This document shows, piece after piece, positions 22,049-36,276 of a stretch of 64,000 nucleotides of DNA (positions are counted from its first letter, which is position 1; every line of letters starts with the position of its first letter). The DNA lies in assembly GCA_008711295.1 (NCBI GenBank), contig VUYV01000063.1:1359164-1423163 (forward strand), written 5' to 3'. This DNA comes from Anarhynchus alexandrinus (lineage: Eukaryota; Chordata; Aves; Charadriiformes; Charadriidae). A model generated the notes under the pieces. It searched no databases. It was not told the DNA's origin and was given only the letters and a program-made list of their open reading frames with translations. The position numbers were made by a program, and so were the translations under genes.

Positions 22049-24994
22049 GCAAATGTTCAAAACCACCGTCCCGATTTTAGCATCTGATGTTTAACTTTGC
22101 GCTTAAAATCATTTTAGTGCTTTTCTATGATGAAACCAAGAGAGACAAATGTACCCGTGTCTTCATCGTGTAAACAGATGTTTATTTCAAAGAGCACAAG
22201 CCAAGCGGAGCAGATGGGATTGCTCAGAAAGGGCTTTGTTTCCAAAGTTACAGTATCATAAAGTTTTGTATTGAAATGAATGTTTCCATTTGGTTAATTC
22301 CCCTTCTTTGTAAAGCTACAGATTTAATCAGCTTGCTCCTGATTAACACAAAATTAGTCCTGTGCTGTGAATAGGTGTGTGCACGCAGCCTGTCGGGAGG
22401 ACTGACGGTGTTATTCCTGACATCCCTCCTCTGCCGTAGCGGCAAACCCGGCGGCAAGGCAAGGCATGCCCCTGCTTTCCTGTCCCAAATCACATTTACT
22501 TGAAGACAACCGCTCTGGCAATATTAATGCAGATTTAAAGTACTAATTTCAGATTTCCAAAGGTATGAAGGGCCACCGGTGAAAGACAGAATCAGGCCCT
22601 ACTTGTAACTTCTAGTTTCTTTTTAATATAGTTATTTAAAATGACTGTAGCAGGAAATAATCTCTTGAGATGTGTCATCTCATTTCCAGAAGAGTCCTGG
22701 GAAATCACTCTAAGGCAGGGTATCAGCGCAGCTCCCTTTGCCTCAATTAATTGACTTACGTAGGCAACACACATCTGATGAAATGTGCCAAATGCGGTTT
22801 CTGCTCGTCTGCTGCGGTTGTGGTGCAGTAATTAATAACGGGTTTTTTTTAATTTCCTGTAAAAAAAAAAAAAAAGTTGTTTGGTCTGAAAATATCTAAA
22901 TGTGGTGAGTAGGAAAGGTCATCTGCTGAGTGACATCTGTGTGACTTTTACCTCGTGGCTGTCTCCTCCGAATGCAATGTAAAAAGCTGTAGCGTCGGTT
23001 TGAAAACGTTGCAAAGTGTCCATGCAAATGCATTTCGAATTCAAAGTGAAGATCATAATAAACCAGCATGTGGATGCTTTCTAATATTTCCCTGTTAAAT
23101 ATCATAGCCTGGGACATCACTACCAAACCCAGAACGAGGTGGGGTGGCACCATCACCGCTGCGATGCCCATTCCTGTGTCTCGCACCCCTGAGCCCACGG
23201 GGAAAAGCGACTCGAGCGCGGAGCCGTACTGGTGCGATTTTGGGTTTCTGGACTGCAGCTGCCTCATTTCTGGCTGGTTCGAGGAGATCAAACACGCTCC
23301 TCTCTGCGTTTGTCCATGCTGAAATGTTTAAAGCATCGTATTTCTTCAAGCTGCTTAGACACTTATGCTCCTTTTGGGTACCGTTGGTGTCTGGGTCGCT
23401 TAGCTCTTGCAGCTCTTAGTCAAGTGACACCTGGAGACCTTCAGAAATGTTAGATAGGAAAATGTTAGATAATTATTATTCCCGTGCACTCCGACTCGGG
23501 CACTGTGCGGATGGGGAAGCCCAGGCCAGCAAACGCGGTGGCACGCAGGAGCTTCACTGCAGCAGGGCGCTCGCCCTGCTTCCTTCTTGGCTGCTGTGCT
23601 TTCAGCCGCGGCAGATGTCCTGCAAATGCAGTTTTCCAACTCAAACACTCTCCAGCTCTGCCCAAGAAGCAGCATTTTAATGCCGTTGGCCACGTAAAAC
23701 TGAAGGGCAAGGAATGACTCCCGGCCCGTGACTCCTGGGCGTGCGGGTAAGTGCTGCCAAGAGGTACCGACCTGCTGAACACAGGTCCTGAGTGCGGGGT
23801 CCCAACGGTACTTCGGGGGAAATAAAAGTAACGTGGATTTAATTATGCCCTTGCGCAGGCAGAATGTGTGTATTCTGCATCGGTGCACGTCTGTATTCAG
23901 GGAGGTGGAGGTGTTTTGTCGCAGTGCAGCTACCTGGAGTGGCCCTGGCCTGCTCCTCACAGCTCATATCACCGCCCAACTTATTTTTCAGGGAAGAAAA
24001 AACCCGAAACAAGTCCAGATTTATCATTGTCTTGGGCTTTCACATCCATTTTAGCTGGCTTTTTTTCTACATAATCAAATCCACTTCTGCCTTCGCAACC
24101 TATGCTCAACAAGGTTGTTTGAAAGCCAACAGAGCTATACGTGTAGCTCTGAGAAGCAGCCTCTTCCTTTAATTTATTGTGCGGGTATATGACCAAGTCA
24201 TTTAGTGATTCGGCGATTGCCTTTGAGCAGGGTACGCTCAGGAGGGATGGAGGGACGGCATCCCGCCGGCACAGACCTTCATCCCCTTTTTTTGAAAGTA
24301 TGGGCTGCAAGAAAACCAGCTTCTTGGCTGGAGGAAAAAGCCCATTATTTATGATTTAGTCATCCCCTGACAGGGCACTCCACCTTGAGGGATCTGCATA
24401 CGCAAAAAGGATGGTGCGAGGAGGCCACCAAGAGCCATAAGTTTTGCGCTCACCTAAATCACCCCGAGCAAGCCTGGAAAATGTAGATTATCCAGCTGAT
24501 TTACAGAGGTATTTCTGTCGCTGGCGGCCCGATCTCACCCTCACCACCCACTGAAAACTCACAGCGCTTGTGCTGCCTGCGACACGAGATGCTAAACTCT
24601 TTTCTGAACTTTAAAGGTGGCCTTATTTTGGAAAGAACAGAGAGTAACCTTAGTGATCTCTGTCAGAAAATCAGGATCTAAGGGTGCCATCGCTGAGCAC
24701 ATTAATTTTTATGCTGACAGAAACTGGAAACATGACATAAAATGTCTCTTTGCAGTGCAAAGAGGACAATAGGAACGACTGTAGGAATGCTGGCCTACGG
24801 CATAATTAATGTGCTGCAATGAATTCTATTCCTTTCTGGAGAAGAGGGATTTCTTACACTGTGCAAAGATACTTTGTTGACTTTCTTCACTATTTTTCTT
24901 GGCTAACCTAAGAGAAAGAATAAACAGGTTTAGAGGGTGGGAAGGGTAACGCTTTTTCTAGGGGTTGGGGAGCGAGCTGGGAATGCCTTGGCCA

Positions 24995-25085
24995 CTCTTG
25001 GCCTTTGGTAGCAATTCAGTCTGTGACCTTAGAGAATTTACTTCATTTCTACTCAGTTTCTCCATCTGAAAAATAAGCAGCTGTC
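24995..25085 (+). mobile_element. Possible ancient MIR-type SINE fragment
   Basis: The order TCTGTGACCTTAGAG, TTTACTTCATTTCT, CTCAGTTTCTCCATCTGAAAA follows the conserved core of MIR/CORE-SINEs (tgtgacc...cctcagtttcc...catctg). The match is degenerate and made from memory, so it is tentative. Such old fragments are shared across amniotes and are sometimes retained as regulatory DNA. Confidence 0.5.
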
Positions 25086-25784
25086 TTCGTCAAGCCATCT
25101 CTCATAAGCGGTGTCATGACTGATGGATCTGGGAAGTGTTTTGGAGGTGTTGGGGCAGAGAAGGGTGGTCTCTACAGCCATCGCAGCGTCCTGGGGCTGG
25201 GAGAAAGCCATGAGCTCTGTTGCGCCATCAGGGGACCTCCAGTGTCACCTTCAGCATGGGAGTGAGCACCCTAATGCCCGTGTTCATCTTCTGACCTGCA
25301 GGGAGCCCGGTGGATTTCACAGCCAAGCCACTCCCCAGCTTTACGAGCTGTTTTGAGCTCCGTCGCCCGTTACTCCAGCTACTGCCAAACAAATGGGTGA
25401 GATGCTCCTTCCTTGATGAGGCTGAGTGAGAGGCATCTTCTACACCTGCACTTTCAAAGTGCAGCTGCTATAGTTTATTCAATCTTCAGCTAGTAATAAT
25501 TTGTATTTTCTTCTTTTTTGATCATGCATCCTTTGGTAAAATATATTAACATGTATTTAAAGGACATGCAGAATCCCCGAAACCATAGGGCTTTTTTACC
25601 CTACTTTGCTCTAACTTGTATCTACCTTTGGAGGCTTTGGACGTAAGTCTCCACGGATGGGTCCTCGTCCTTGGGCTGTGAGGGCCATCTTGGAGCACAG
25701 CAGTCACTATTTCCAGCAGCAACCCTGTCCTGAGCCCTGGGGACGGGCTGCCACTGCTCTGCAGCTTCAGCAGCCTGTGCTGCA

Positions 25785-25812
25785 TCCCCATCCCCATCCC
25801 CATCCCCACCCC
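25785..25812. repeat. (CCCCAT)n short tandem repeat
   Basis: Four CCCCAT hexamers followed by CCCCACCCC are seen directly. The array lies in a slightly GC-rich patch with no recognised gene. Confidence 0.9.
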
Positions 25813-28800
25813 TGCAGGGGCACCTTGCAAAGGGCCGTGCGCATTCTCACACCTTGCCTGTTGCTCCTCTGCTCCCTAAAAACGAGCTGTGCCTTTGAAG
25901 GAGGCAGCTAAGATCCACCACGAGGTGCAAATAAAGAGAACAAATCCAATAAAATATGAATGAGTGAAATCTGCCTGAAGACAGGAGGAGGAATTAACAT
26001 TTTTTTTCTTCTTCACAGATTATTGGCAAGAAAGGCAATTAAATAGCCTGATGTAATAGCATCTAATTTACCTGCAAGACTGAAAATTAGTCGTTATAAT
26101 GACAACCCAATACTTGGTCTTCTGATTACCAAGTATATATTAAAGTGTGTATATATATATATCACATTTAGATTTCCTAATTTGCTATTATTTGCCTGTA
26201 GATGGTAATATATTGCCTTAAAATACTGAAAGGAATAAAGGAAGTGTCTTGCTGCTTTTAGCTCTGGATATAATTTTGACCTTAAGAAAGAACAAGGCAG
26301 ATATGAGAGAGTATATTAGATGTTATTATTACCGTAATAAAACACAGATAAAAATCATAGTGCAGAAAGACTCTAAGACAACTATTAGGCATTTGTCATA
26401 TAAAGAAAATCAAAATTTAACTTATCAGATATTCTGGCACTTTAAAGATTCATCATGAAAAATTACTTCTAACAGTGAAGCGTTTATGCAATATGTCATT
26501 GATGAGCTGTCTGCTTAAACGTTTAAAGACTGGAAAAAGATAAAAAAAAGTCAAAGATATGCTTTTTATTAGTCTGACAGAATGTTTTACTGTATTTAAA
26601 TTTATTTGAAATAGCGAAACAGTATGCCATTACATTTTTTTTAAGAAAACAAGCTGAGCTCATTGTCCTACCCTAACACGCGATGGGTTAGTGAGCACAA
26701 CCAGACTGAGACTGGAGCTTGTTGACTGACAAAATGATACAGCTGTACATCGGACTTCATTCCAGCAGGCGGTTTTATAGCCAGGGGGAATTTTTCTGCC
26801 TTTGTGGTGATAGAAAGACTTTTTTTTTTTTTTTTCTAATACCCTACTGGATTTGAAGTCATTGGGTTGATTATGCTTAAAATTAAGCATATCTTAAAAG
26901 CTTGATCAACTGAGACCTATCTTCTCAAAGTCTTCAGTATGAACCTTTCAGAAGACATAAAAGAGCTCAACGCGATAAGAAATGAGTGCTGCTCTCGAGA
27001 CATCATCCACAACTCATTGAAGTCAACAGAAAGCTACTGAGCGTCTTCAACGGGCTTTGGATCAGACGTTCAGCGTATTAACGGTAAGAGTATTTTGTGT
27101 TCGCTTCTTACAGTCGGTCGAATGAATCCAGTGAATCTCTATGGCAACCCTTGAGCACCGCACAGCAGCTATGTGCACTAATAGATTTTTCTCCCCCAAA
27201 AGCATCCCCATTGATTTCTGTGGTTTGTGCCTACTGTCTCTTTTAGCCCACCGTATCTCAATTTGGGGACCACAGCATCGCTGGCATTTCAAAACCGCAG
27301 CCAAGCGCTGGAGCTGGGAGCTCCGCGAGGAGCCCAGGCCACCGCGGTTGGCTCTGTGTCTTCATTAGCATTGTAATTAGTAACATGACACTTGGATGAA
27401 CCCAAGGTCTACAAGGATGCGTGCGTAAATTTATTGTTAATCACAGAGATGTAAATACAGGAGTAAGCATTATTCTAGAGTCATTTCAGTCCCCCAAACA
27501 CTTTTTTTTTTTTTCATAAAAAGTATACTGGCAAGTAGATGATGGTTATACTTGTTGTGGAGCTTCGTTTACTTTGTTTATGAGTAAAAATCAGGAAGTA
27601 AATGAAAAAAACCCAAATGAATCTCAAGTTGATTCAAAACACAGGGGGAAAGGGAGAATATGCGCAAGTAAAAATGACCACTGGGGGAAAAATCATTGCC
27701 ATTTAGCAATATTTGCTCCTCTTCTCTGACGATTTCATTGACAATCCTCTACAGTGCTGTTTTAGAATATTTTTACAGTAAACAAAGACCTGGAGTCATG
27801 AAATGTTTTGATAGGAGCCTGCTTGATGGAGCCCCTCTCCCATGCCAGGGTCTTCGCGCTCGTGCCCATCGGTGCTGTTTGATGGGTCTTTCTCAGCGCG
27901 GTCTGCAACCCACAGCCACGGGGTGTCTCCGAACGGCGCGTCTCTGCACGGGTCTGGAAAACCCATCCATACATCGGACGTACCAGACAGAGCTCAGCTG
28001 ACTGCGGTGGGAGGTCAGGTGCACAATTCACATACAGATATCTCTTTTCAGCCTATAAATTTTGCTGTCTTAATTTTGAACCGAGTCCCACTGTTTCTGT
28101 TAATGATTTTCTTGAAGCCACTGCATGGCAGTTGCGGTAACATTCCCCTCTATCTGGAAATGTGTCACAGACGCCACACGTTCTCGGTTTGAAGTCAGAA
28201 GGGCTTTTGCGACACGGCTAGATATTTTGGATAAATGAACCTGGCTTCTTGGACAGGCATGCCCTTTGGTTCCCCCGTGTTATGACAAGGGATGTGTTGA
28301 CTCTGCTGGTGCTTTTGCTTTTTAGTTTTAGCCAGGTCTGCGAATCACTCCTTCCTGCTGGCAATGTGAATCTTGTTAGCTTCCTGGCTGATGGGAGCAG
28401 CACAGTCACGAGCGTATTTTCTGCTGCTCAGTGATGCCTGGCAAAGTGCATCCTGTGAAATGCCACCTCGCTTCATATTTCTCAGCTTTAAATTCATTTT
28501 CGCATTCAAAATACGGCAAAATTATTGTTGCGCAAGGCACCATGGCACGTCAGGAAGGATGCTAAGTCATTCACTTAATTAGACAGCAATCGGTGCTGGC
28601 TGGAGCGCACCATCACGCGAAGAAGCAATGTGTAAGTCAAGGGGACAAGCTATTCCACTGCTCGTTATCGACTCAGTTTCATGGTTTGGCATCAGAAGTC
28701 ATGGCCAGTGTGGGCCAGCCCTGAGTGCTGGGCTCTGGCTGCTCCTCGACTGTCTGCCCTCGAGATGGGCAGGGGCACTATAAGTGCTACATTTCTCTGT

Positions 28801-30799
28801 CTTTTAATAAAATAGCACAATTGGAAGAAAACAAACTTTGCTTAATACACTATTTATATTCTCTCTTATCTTTGGTTAGTCTTGGTTATGTGATCTAATC
28901 ATGTCCATTTATTAATGAGGTTCCCTACAGCCACTTGAGGGAATGTAGGAAAATTGACTGGAGGAGCTTACGGAGCAATTTAAGGCCAAATCCTGATTGC
29001 TGAACATAATGAAGTATGCTAACTGATGCATGGAGATCCTGTTGATTACTTTAAACAACCTTAAATGAAAGAAGACAAATGACCCATGTGGGTGGAATTG
29101 ATGTAATTGGCCTATGAAAAGATACTTATAAACCAAAAAAAAATTGTTCTTTTCCCTTTTGCAAACGTGGGTTGTTATTTATTGTTTTCTTTGCCTATCT
29201 GTAAATATGAACAATAACGTAACTGCCTTTCTCATGGATGCTCCTAACTGCCAGCAGCTGGGCAAGCGTCTGTGTCCGAGCACAATCTCCATTTCAGATT
29301 GGTGCAACTCAAGCACCAGACTACTAAAGCACTTTGAAAAACCCAATCATTTTCTCCATTTTTGTATCAAGGTGGCATTTTTTTTCTAAATTTCTACCAC
29401 CAAACTATTGCTTTCGATGCCCAGGTGCTTGGCGATGCACCGTTGCCTTTGCACGTTGTCCCAGTGTAGGAGAAGGATGTGCATGAGAATGAGATTCGCA
29501 GAAGGTTCTCGTCTGCTCCGCGGCGGTGACTTTAGATGGTTTGCTCTTTCGCATGTAAAGCATCGTGTCAATTTGCGTATTTGAACTTTACAAATCGCTC
29601 CTTATGATCAACAAATAAGGTGTCATTTACGTGCTCGTGTTAAGGAAACGAGTTACATTTATCTTCCCTACGTTCTCGGGATGAAGTCAGGTGTTTCGGC
29701 ACGGCGCGAGCCCTCGCTGCCGCGCTCCTGCTGTTCGCCTCTCACCCAGGCTCTACCTTTGAGCCTGTACCACTGCTTAATTAACAATACCATAGCCGCT
29801 ACAGCCTTAAAATGAAAACTAGATGTTTTGGTCACTAGCCTAATGTGGATATTTTGCTAAGCCATATTCAATTTTTTCACTTTTTACTTACGCAAAATAC
29901 CTTGTATTTTAGATGGATATAGTTATACTGCGTTACAAATCCCAGCATTTTTAAGACAGTTTCATTTGACACATTAATTGGAAAGTGGTTTTTTCCCATG
30001 CTTGCAGAGTTAGTGGGGGAATATATGATGCGGTTATTCATTACCATGACTCCATTTGCATCAGTTCGTTACAGCTCCTCCCCTGCAGCATCAGAGTGGG
30101 GTCCTGGCCTCTGACACCTGCCTTCGTGCTGCTGCAGGACACGGTTTCACTCTGTAAGTTTGACTTATATATATTTTTTAATGTGTTTGCAACAAGTGCA
30201 GAGATTTTATTTTGTGCGAGTCATGAAAAAAATCAGCCTTCCTCATTAGGTCTCCGCAAGACTCATACTGGTTCCCATTAAAACGCTGGCGTTTACCAAT
30301 GGTCGTAGCAAACGGTGCTTCAGTAGTTTTACATTACATTTCCTTTTTATTTTTAGTGACCCCCAACGCAGCCGTCTATTTTTCTCAATGCCTTGTTAAA
30401 TACAGCCGTGGTCAGTAACAGCGGAGAGGTAAGTACTTGTTCATGACTAACGGAACAAAACTGGGAAGGAAAAGCAAACACAGCCACTCTCCAGGGGATC
30501 CTGTCTCAGAGTGTACGAAAACTCTTATTTCTGAGAGTTACTTTTAAAATTCTTGACCTTCAGGAAATGGTTCAATTTTACCATAAATAAACAATGAACT
30601 TCACATGCCGGTGGGGGAGAGCGAAGAGATTTTTCTCCTATTTTTATGCCGTGGAGTTGCAGAAGCACAAAGCCAGGAGTGCGGAGCCCAGGCGGGAACG
30701 CAGTGCGCCTGACACGGCGCCTTGCAAAAAAACCCCAAAAAAATCAATAAAAAAAAAAAAAGAAGCTATTTCTCCTTTTCCTTACAGGAAGCTTCCCCA

Positions 30800-30842
30800 C
30801 AGTCCCTGTGTCACCTTGGGCAGGCGACTTACTATTTCTGCA
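30800..30842 (+). mobile_element. Possible MIR-core fragment
   Basis: The short segment TGTGTCACCTTGGGCAGGCG ACTTA resembles the MIR core around the tgtgaccttgggcaag motif. It is only about 40 bases long and could be chance. Confidence 0.35.
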
Positions 30843-33800
30843 CTGGGGTCTTACAGCCAAAAAATACGAACTTGCCCTTTTTTTCCCTCCTGTGTTACAC
30901 TGACGTGATTTTCCGCCGCCGGGGCCGGTGTGTGCTCTCTGTTTGGGATTTGTGCAGTGTCTAGCCGGTGCAAATTAATTTGGTATGTCAGCACTACCAT
31001 AGTGCAAACGATAACTAATTGCGGGAACGATGGATAACCAGCATGTGATGGCATGAAGGAGGAGATTTGCGGAGGAGAAAGGGCAGGCTAAAATTGGATC
31101 GCTGAGCAATTTCCATATTTTGGGGGTGGGTTTTTCTGTCCTGCATACTTGCACCAGAAAAAAAAAGTTCCCAGAGAGATAAAAGCCTATGACGTACGTA
31201 TATTTTGCTCTTTCTCCGTTTTCATGATCACAAGCTTAGCTTTTTTAATTTGGTGGGGCTGGAGATGGGAGACGTGGTACTTTTTTTTCTCCACGAGCTT
31301 GAAAGCGCTGCAGGTTACCATTCCATAATTATTTTTGTCATAAAGATGAATGCCATCCTAAAAAAGTTGGACGCTAACAGCACCTCGCCTTTGATATATG
31401 AATATTACCACTTTGAATGTGGGAATGGCATTATAGATGGTTTATGGTTTTATGACTATGAGACATTTCTCAGTCTCTGATTCAGAAATACATTTCCTAC
31501 ACATTTTAAAGCAACTTTTGGTCTTTGACATCTTTTTTTTTTTTTTATGGCTTGTCTTTGATTTCAAACCGCTTCTCGAAGTGAATTTAAGAGATTGTAG
31601 GGAGTTTAGAGATATTCACCGTAAAGCGTAGGTGCAGAGTAGTCACCTTTAGCCACCTCTAGTTTAACGCCCCGCAATGTCAAGGAACGGCCGCATTGAA
31701 TTAATTCACTCCAGTTCCTGCTGGGAAATCACCGAGCCTTCAGAGAGAGCTGTTGCAATGTGAAATAGTTAATGTCTGCTACATTTTCTGAACGGTATAC
31801 CCTCCTAGCTATACAAAGATCATGCAAATGTGATATTTGAGAGAACATATTTGCCGAATTGTAGTAGTTTTTAAAATGAAAATAGCATCGTTTTTTGTTT
31901 TGCACGCGTTTCTCCCCTCACCCCGAGCCTGCCAAAGCGCTGGCGGTTCTGCACGTTGCAATAAGCGCTATTTCAAATAGGTTTGAAAAAGAGCAATAAA
32001 ATGGAAGACTGCCCTCTAACGTCAACAGAGCCAACCAAAGGGGACTGAAAAGGCGGCGAGAGGCTATGGAGGGTAATAAGGGTTGGCCATAAGTTCTCTG
32101 GATGAACAGCGTTTTGAGTAGGAAAGCAGACAGAGGAACGTTTAAAAATTTGGGGATTTCAAAAGTTTGCAATGGAGTTGAGGTGCCAGGAGCCAATAAA
32201 AGCCAAATCTGAGCCTCAAAGGTTATTTGTTTTGGAAACCCTCCTCCAGATAAGGATTCAGCCATTTCCTCCTTGTCTTTTAGTGGTAGGCACATTTATT
32301 AGTGCTTGAGTCAGAACAAGGGGAGGGCTTGTGGGCAAGTAGGTCTTTGGGTTTATTTTAGCAGCAAAAGTCAACCGGCACTGAAGGGCACAGAGCAAGA
32401 ACTGAATTGTTCTGTATCATCATCATCATAGTGAATAGTTTGGACAAGAAGTCCCAAGGTTTTCTGGTGTTGAACACATGAGGAAACCCATGAGATGACG
32501 CAGGCCCTTGAGGAATGGGATAGTGCAAATATGTCAGCAACACCATAACCTCACATTTACGGGATGGGCATTGTCACTTGGACAAACCAGGGTGCAGCAA
32601 GGGCTTTGCAGAAGGTTTCTGACATTTACAGCAGCTACGTTAAGTTACGCCATCGCACTGCCATCAGCTCCTTGAGCTACTCGTGTTCTTATGGAAGAGA
32701 CTTTAGGAGGCAAAATAAAACCAAAGTGTTAATTTGTGGTTGTCTGAAAAGCTGGTCTCCATGAAAAGGTAGACTCTAAATATAAAATATTTTATGTTAT
32801 GATGCCAATTGGCAAAACACACAGATTAAATAAAGTAAACGTATATTGGATTTATATGCTAGTGAATAAACAACAGAGATTAATGAACACAGGGCATGAG
32901 TCCCGGTGTGAGCTCCAGCTCTGTTTCCAAACACATCACCTTTTCTGCCTTTTTGTGATTTGTACGCCACCATATTTTTGGAGTTTGTTTCATGTTGCTT
33001 ATGGTGTGACTACCAGTTCACACGCTGGCTTCTCTCTTGCCCTGGGATCATGACTACTTGACCGTGGAGAAGTATTTGTGGAATAAGCATGAAATGTGTT
33101 TCCACAAACACTTCTGGCTGCAATGCTTAATTTTATGATCATCCAGCCAGCTCACAGGAATACGCTCAGGGAGAGAACACCAAGGTGGATGCAGATTCAA
33201 ATGTGATTGAAACATCAATCACTGATTCACTGAGAAATATTTACAGTATTTTCTAACTTGAGAAAGGAATAATGAAACGTGCATCCTAGGGGGGGGGTGT
33301 TTATGGGCAAATTTTATTCCAAACATTCGCAATCTATGCAGAAATTGGTCACTCATCAAATATTGAAAAAGGCCAGGAATGAAACAAAACCCCAAAGGGA
33401 CTGAAATCAGGCTGGCCAGAAATCTCCTCCAAACGGTTTTCCATTGGAAAATGCCAGATCATAAAAAATGAAGCGATCTGGGAAAATCAATCAATCCTGA
33501 CAAAGTCACAGCGAGGAAGGTTTCCCGCCAGCTTGCCTGTCAGGCTCCCCAGGTCGCTCTCCGTCGGGCGTCAGATCGATGATGCTCGCCCGCCCCAGCA
33601 CCTGGGCAGGCGGCCGGGAGCTGCTCGCGCCCCGCGTCCCCCCCAGCCCTGGAAGCAGCGAGGACCTTCAGAGCCATTGAAGTCAAGTGTCGCTTTGACC
33701 TTTCTGTTAAACTGAATGCCACGTTTCCTCTTTTGAAGCGCCATATGCGCGTGCATTTGTTTTTTCCCATTTAGTAATGTATTTTTTTAATCACAGGGTT

Positions 33801-36250
33801 CCTTGCACTGGAGTTCCTGGTCTACTGTACAAGAAAGGAGAAGCAAACCCAAGCTGAAAGCTGACGACCACAACCTATAGAAAAGATCTCCCAGTTTAGC
33901 AGAGCACATAAGTGTCTGTCTCTCAAATATTAGTGCCTTTATTGAAGTTAATACGTGCTATTTTCTTTGGTTTTCAGTGGTTCTCGGCTCATCCAAAGCA
34001 AGCTGAGCGCTCACGGTGCTAAAAAGAGAGACAAGTGCCCAGCCTTGGAGAGCTGCCATCTAAATTGGCCATTCCCAAACTGCAGTGCAGGTATTTACGG
34101 TGGGTCATGAGTCTTTCCTAAACCTCATTATGTCCTACACAGAGGCATTAGCCCCGCAGCTACTGCACCTGCACTAATTTAGGTGCAATGGGGGGGTAGG
34201 GGGGTGGATGCAGAGGGAGAGCACGAGCGCGGGGGCACAACGGTTGGGATCCGCAGTTAATGGCCCTGCTGGCTCTGCACCCACGCTGCCGGAGGGGTTG
34301 ACGCATTATAATAAGCATTTCTCTTTTTTTTAAACATCTTAGCTATAGCGTGATGCGATTCCCAGACATAAAGGAGGTGTTCCGACACGTATTGGCATCA
34401 GTTTGGGGTACATATGTGTAGGCTTAAGACGCCTGTTAGCAGATGGAGGTAGTGCAGATGGCACGGCTATCACATATGGGGAGGAGTGTTTGATTCCTCC
34501 GAGTAGGAGTGCGATGTTATTCTCAGTCAGAGGGGTCAGAATAGCTTTCACTTATCACTTGGTATTCTTGGTACCTGTTATTTCAGGATGGAAAAATCTG
34601 TAAATATGGCATGTCAAGGCTCATTGCTGGAAGCTTGGGAGGGACGGGCGTGTGAGAGGTATTTCCAGATAAGGCGGCCCGGATTCTGTAAGTTATTTCT
34701 GATAAATGCTGATTAATTGTTATTTCTTTTTAATAAACACCGTAAGGAGAGGTGAAGCTCGCCTCCACGCAGCTATGGTCTGGTTTAAATTAAGATTCAG
34801 GAGAGGGATGGGAAGACGCCATTGCTGAATGTGTGGGGAGAACAAGGAAATATCGCAGCGCTCTCCTTTTCCAGAAACAATGCTAACGCTCTCTTTCAAA
34901 GCACAATGCCCAGTACTGGGTAGAAACCAATATTAAATCTGTCATGTTTTTATATTGTTCTTAACATCTCTGTTCGAAATCTAAACTAACTTGCACCAAA
35001 AAGCAAGGTTCCCTCTAACAAAGCAGCATTCCGGCAGCATAAACAACAACCAGGCTCGAAAGGGAAATAAAACATATCTGTGCTCTCCTGACATTATATA
35101 ACCTGTTAAAAGCAGAGTATTCTGCAGCAGTGACTGAGGGGTTTTATTTCTTGTATGGATTTTCTTAGAATTTTAATGGGGGAAAACAAGTAACAAGTAA
35201 GATTCTTCCACTTCGTAGCTGAAAGAGTGGATTTTATGGAAAATGAGTGTGATACCTTTTATCTTTTCCTAATGAAAACACTGCCACCAGCTGGTTAATA
35301 AATGGTTTTGACTAGGGTTTTACACAGAAAGAATTACACTTTTTTTTTTTTAAAAAACCCAGAGCTAAGCTGGAAGTGATATTTTAGGTCAATATGTTTT
35401 CAGACTGGAGAGCACTGATTATCTGCACTCTCCATTACTTTTTCAAGTGATGATAATGCAACTAATGCTTTTTACATTGTTCAACGAGCCTTCAGGACAA
35501 AGCTCAGCTCAGCAGAAGAAGGTGGCCACTACATGAGGTACTTCTGCCCATCTTCCACTTTTGTGGACTGGTATGACCATCTCAGACTCCGCCGCGGTTC
35601 AGACACTTCCAGAGTTTGTAATGGATTGTTTTTAAATTGATAGTAAAATTGTTTGAACTGAGGCATTTAAAATATACTGAAATTAATGTGCCTTTTCAGA
35701 TTCACATTTTTTTACCCATGTCCAGCGTTGAGTCGAGTCCCTGCAATAAAAGCTGACGGCGCTGTGTTGTGACTGCCACATCCAGTGCAGTTACGGGTCT
35801 TGGTGCCAAGACTTTTGGATGGTGCCATAAATGCCATCAGCTCTTTGCTCGTGATTGTGCTAAAACATCAGTAGTGGCTAAGACACCTCGGCAGCGTTGA
35901 CATTTCAATTGTCATGTCAGTTTTTACTCCTGTGCTCGAGACAATTCATGCGCTCGAAACGATCATTTTGGGTTCTCCGCAGACCCAAGAAAAATGCAGT
36001 TCAGCTTTTTAAAGTTGCCATAACAATCACAGGGAAAAGAAATCTTTTAAATGGAGGTTGAGGTTCAGAGGCGTAATTCTGTGCTCAGGAGGGATTCGCA
36101 ATTGATCGTGTGCCCGAGAGAGAGTGGATATATTGCAGTTTCAGAAGCTTTCAGTCCAATAGTAGATGCGTTTCATATTGCAATACAACATTTTCCTTAC
36201 AACAGACGGTCTCCTTTGGCCCCAGACTCAGGTGGTGACTTTTGGGGTTT

Positions 36251-36276
36251 CTTTTGTTTTGTTTTGTTTTGTTTTT
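36251..36276. repeat. (TTTTG)n microsatellite
   Basis: About five CTTTTG/TTTTG units are directly visible. It is simple sequence without evident function. Confidence 0.85.

Noticed and set aside
23400..23960. 186-codon minus-strand frame in a GC-rich patch
   Set aside because: No known motif, overlapping open frames on the other strand, and composition typical of GC-rich non-coding DNA.
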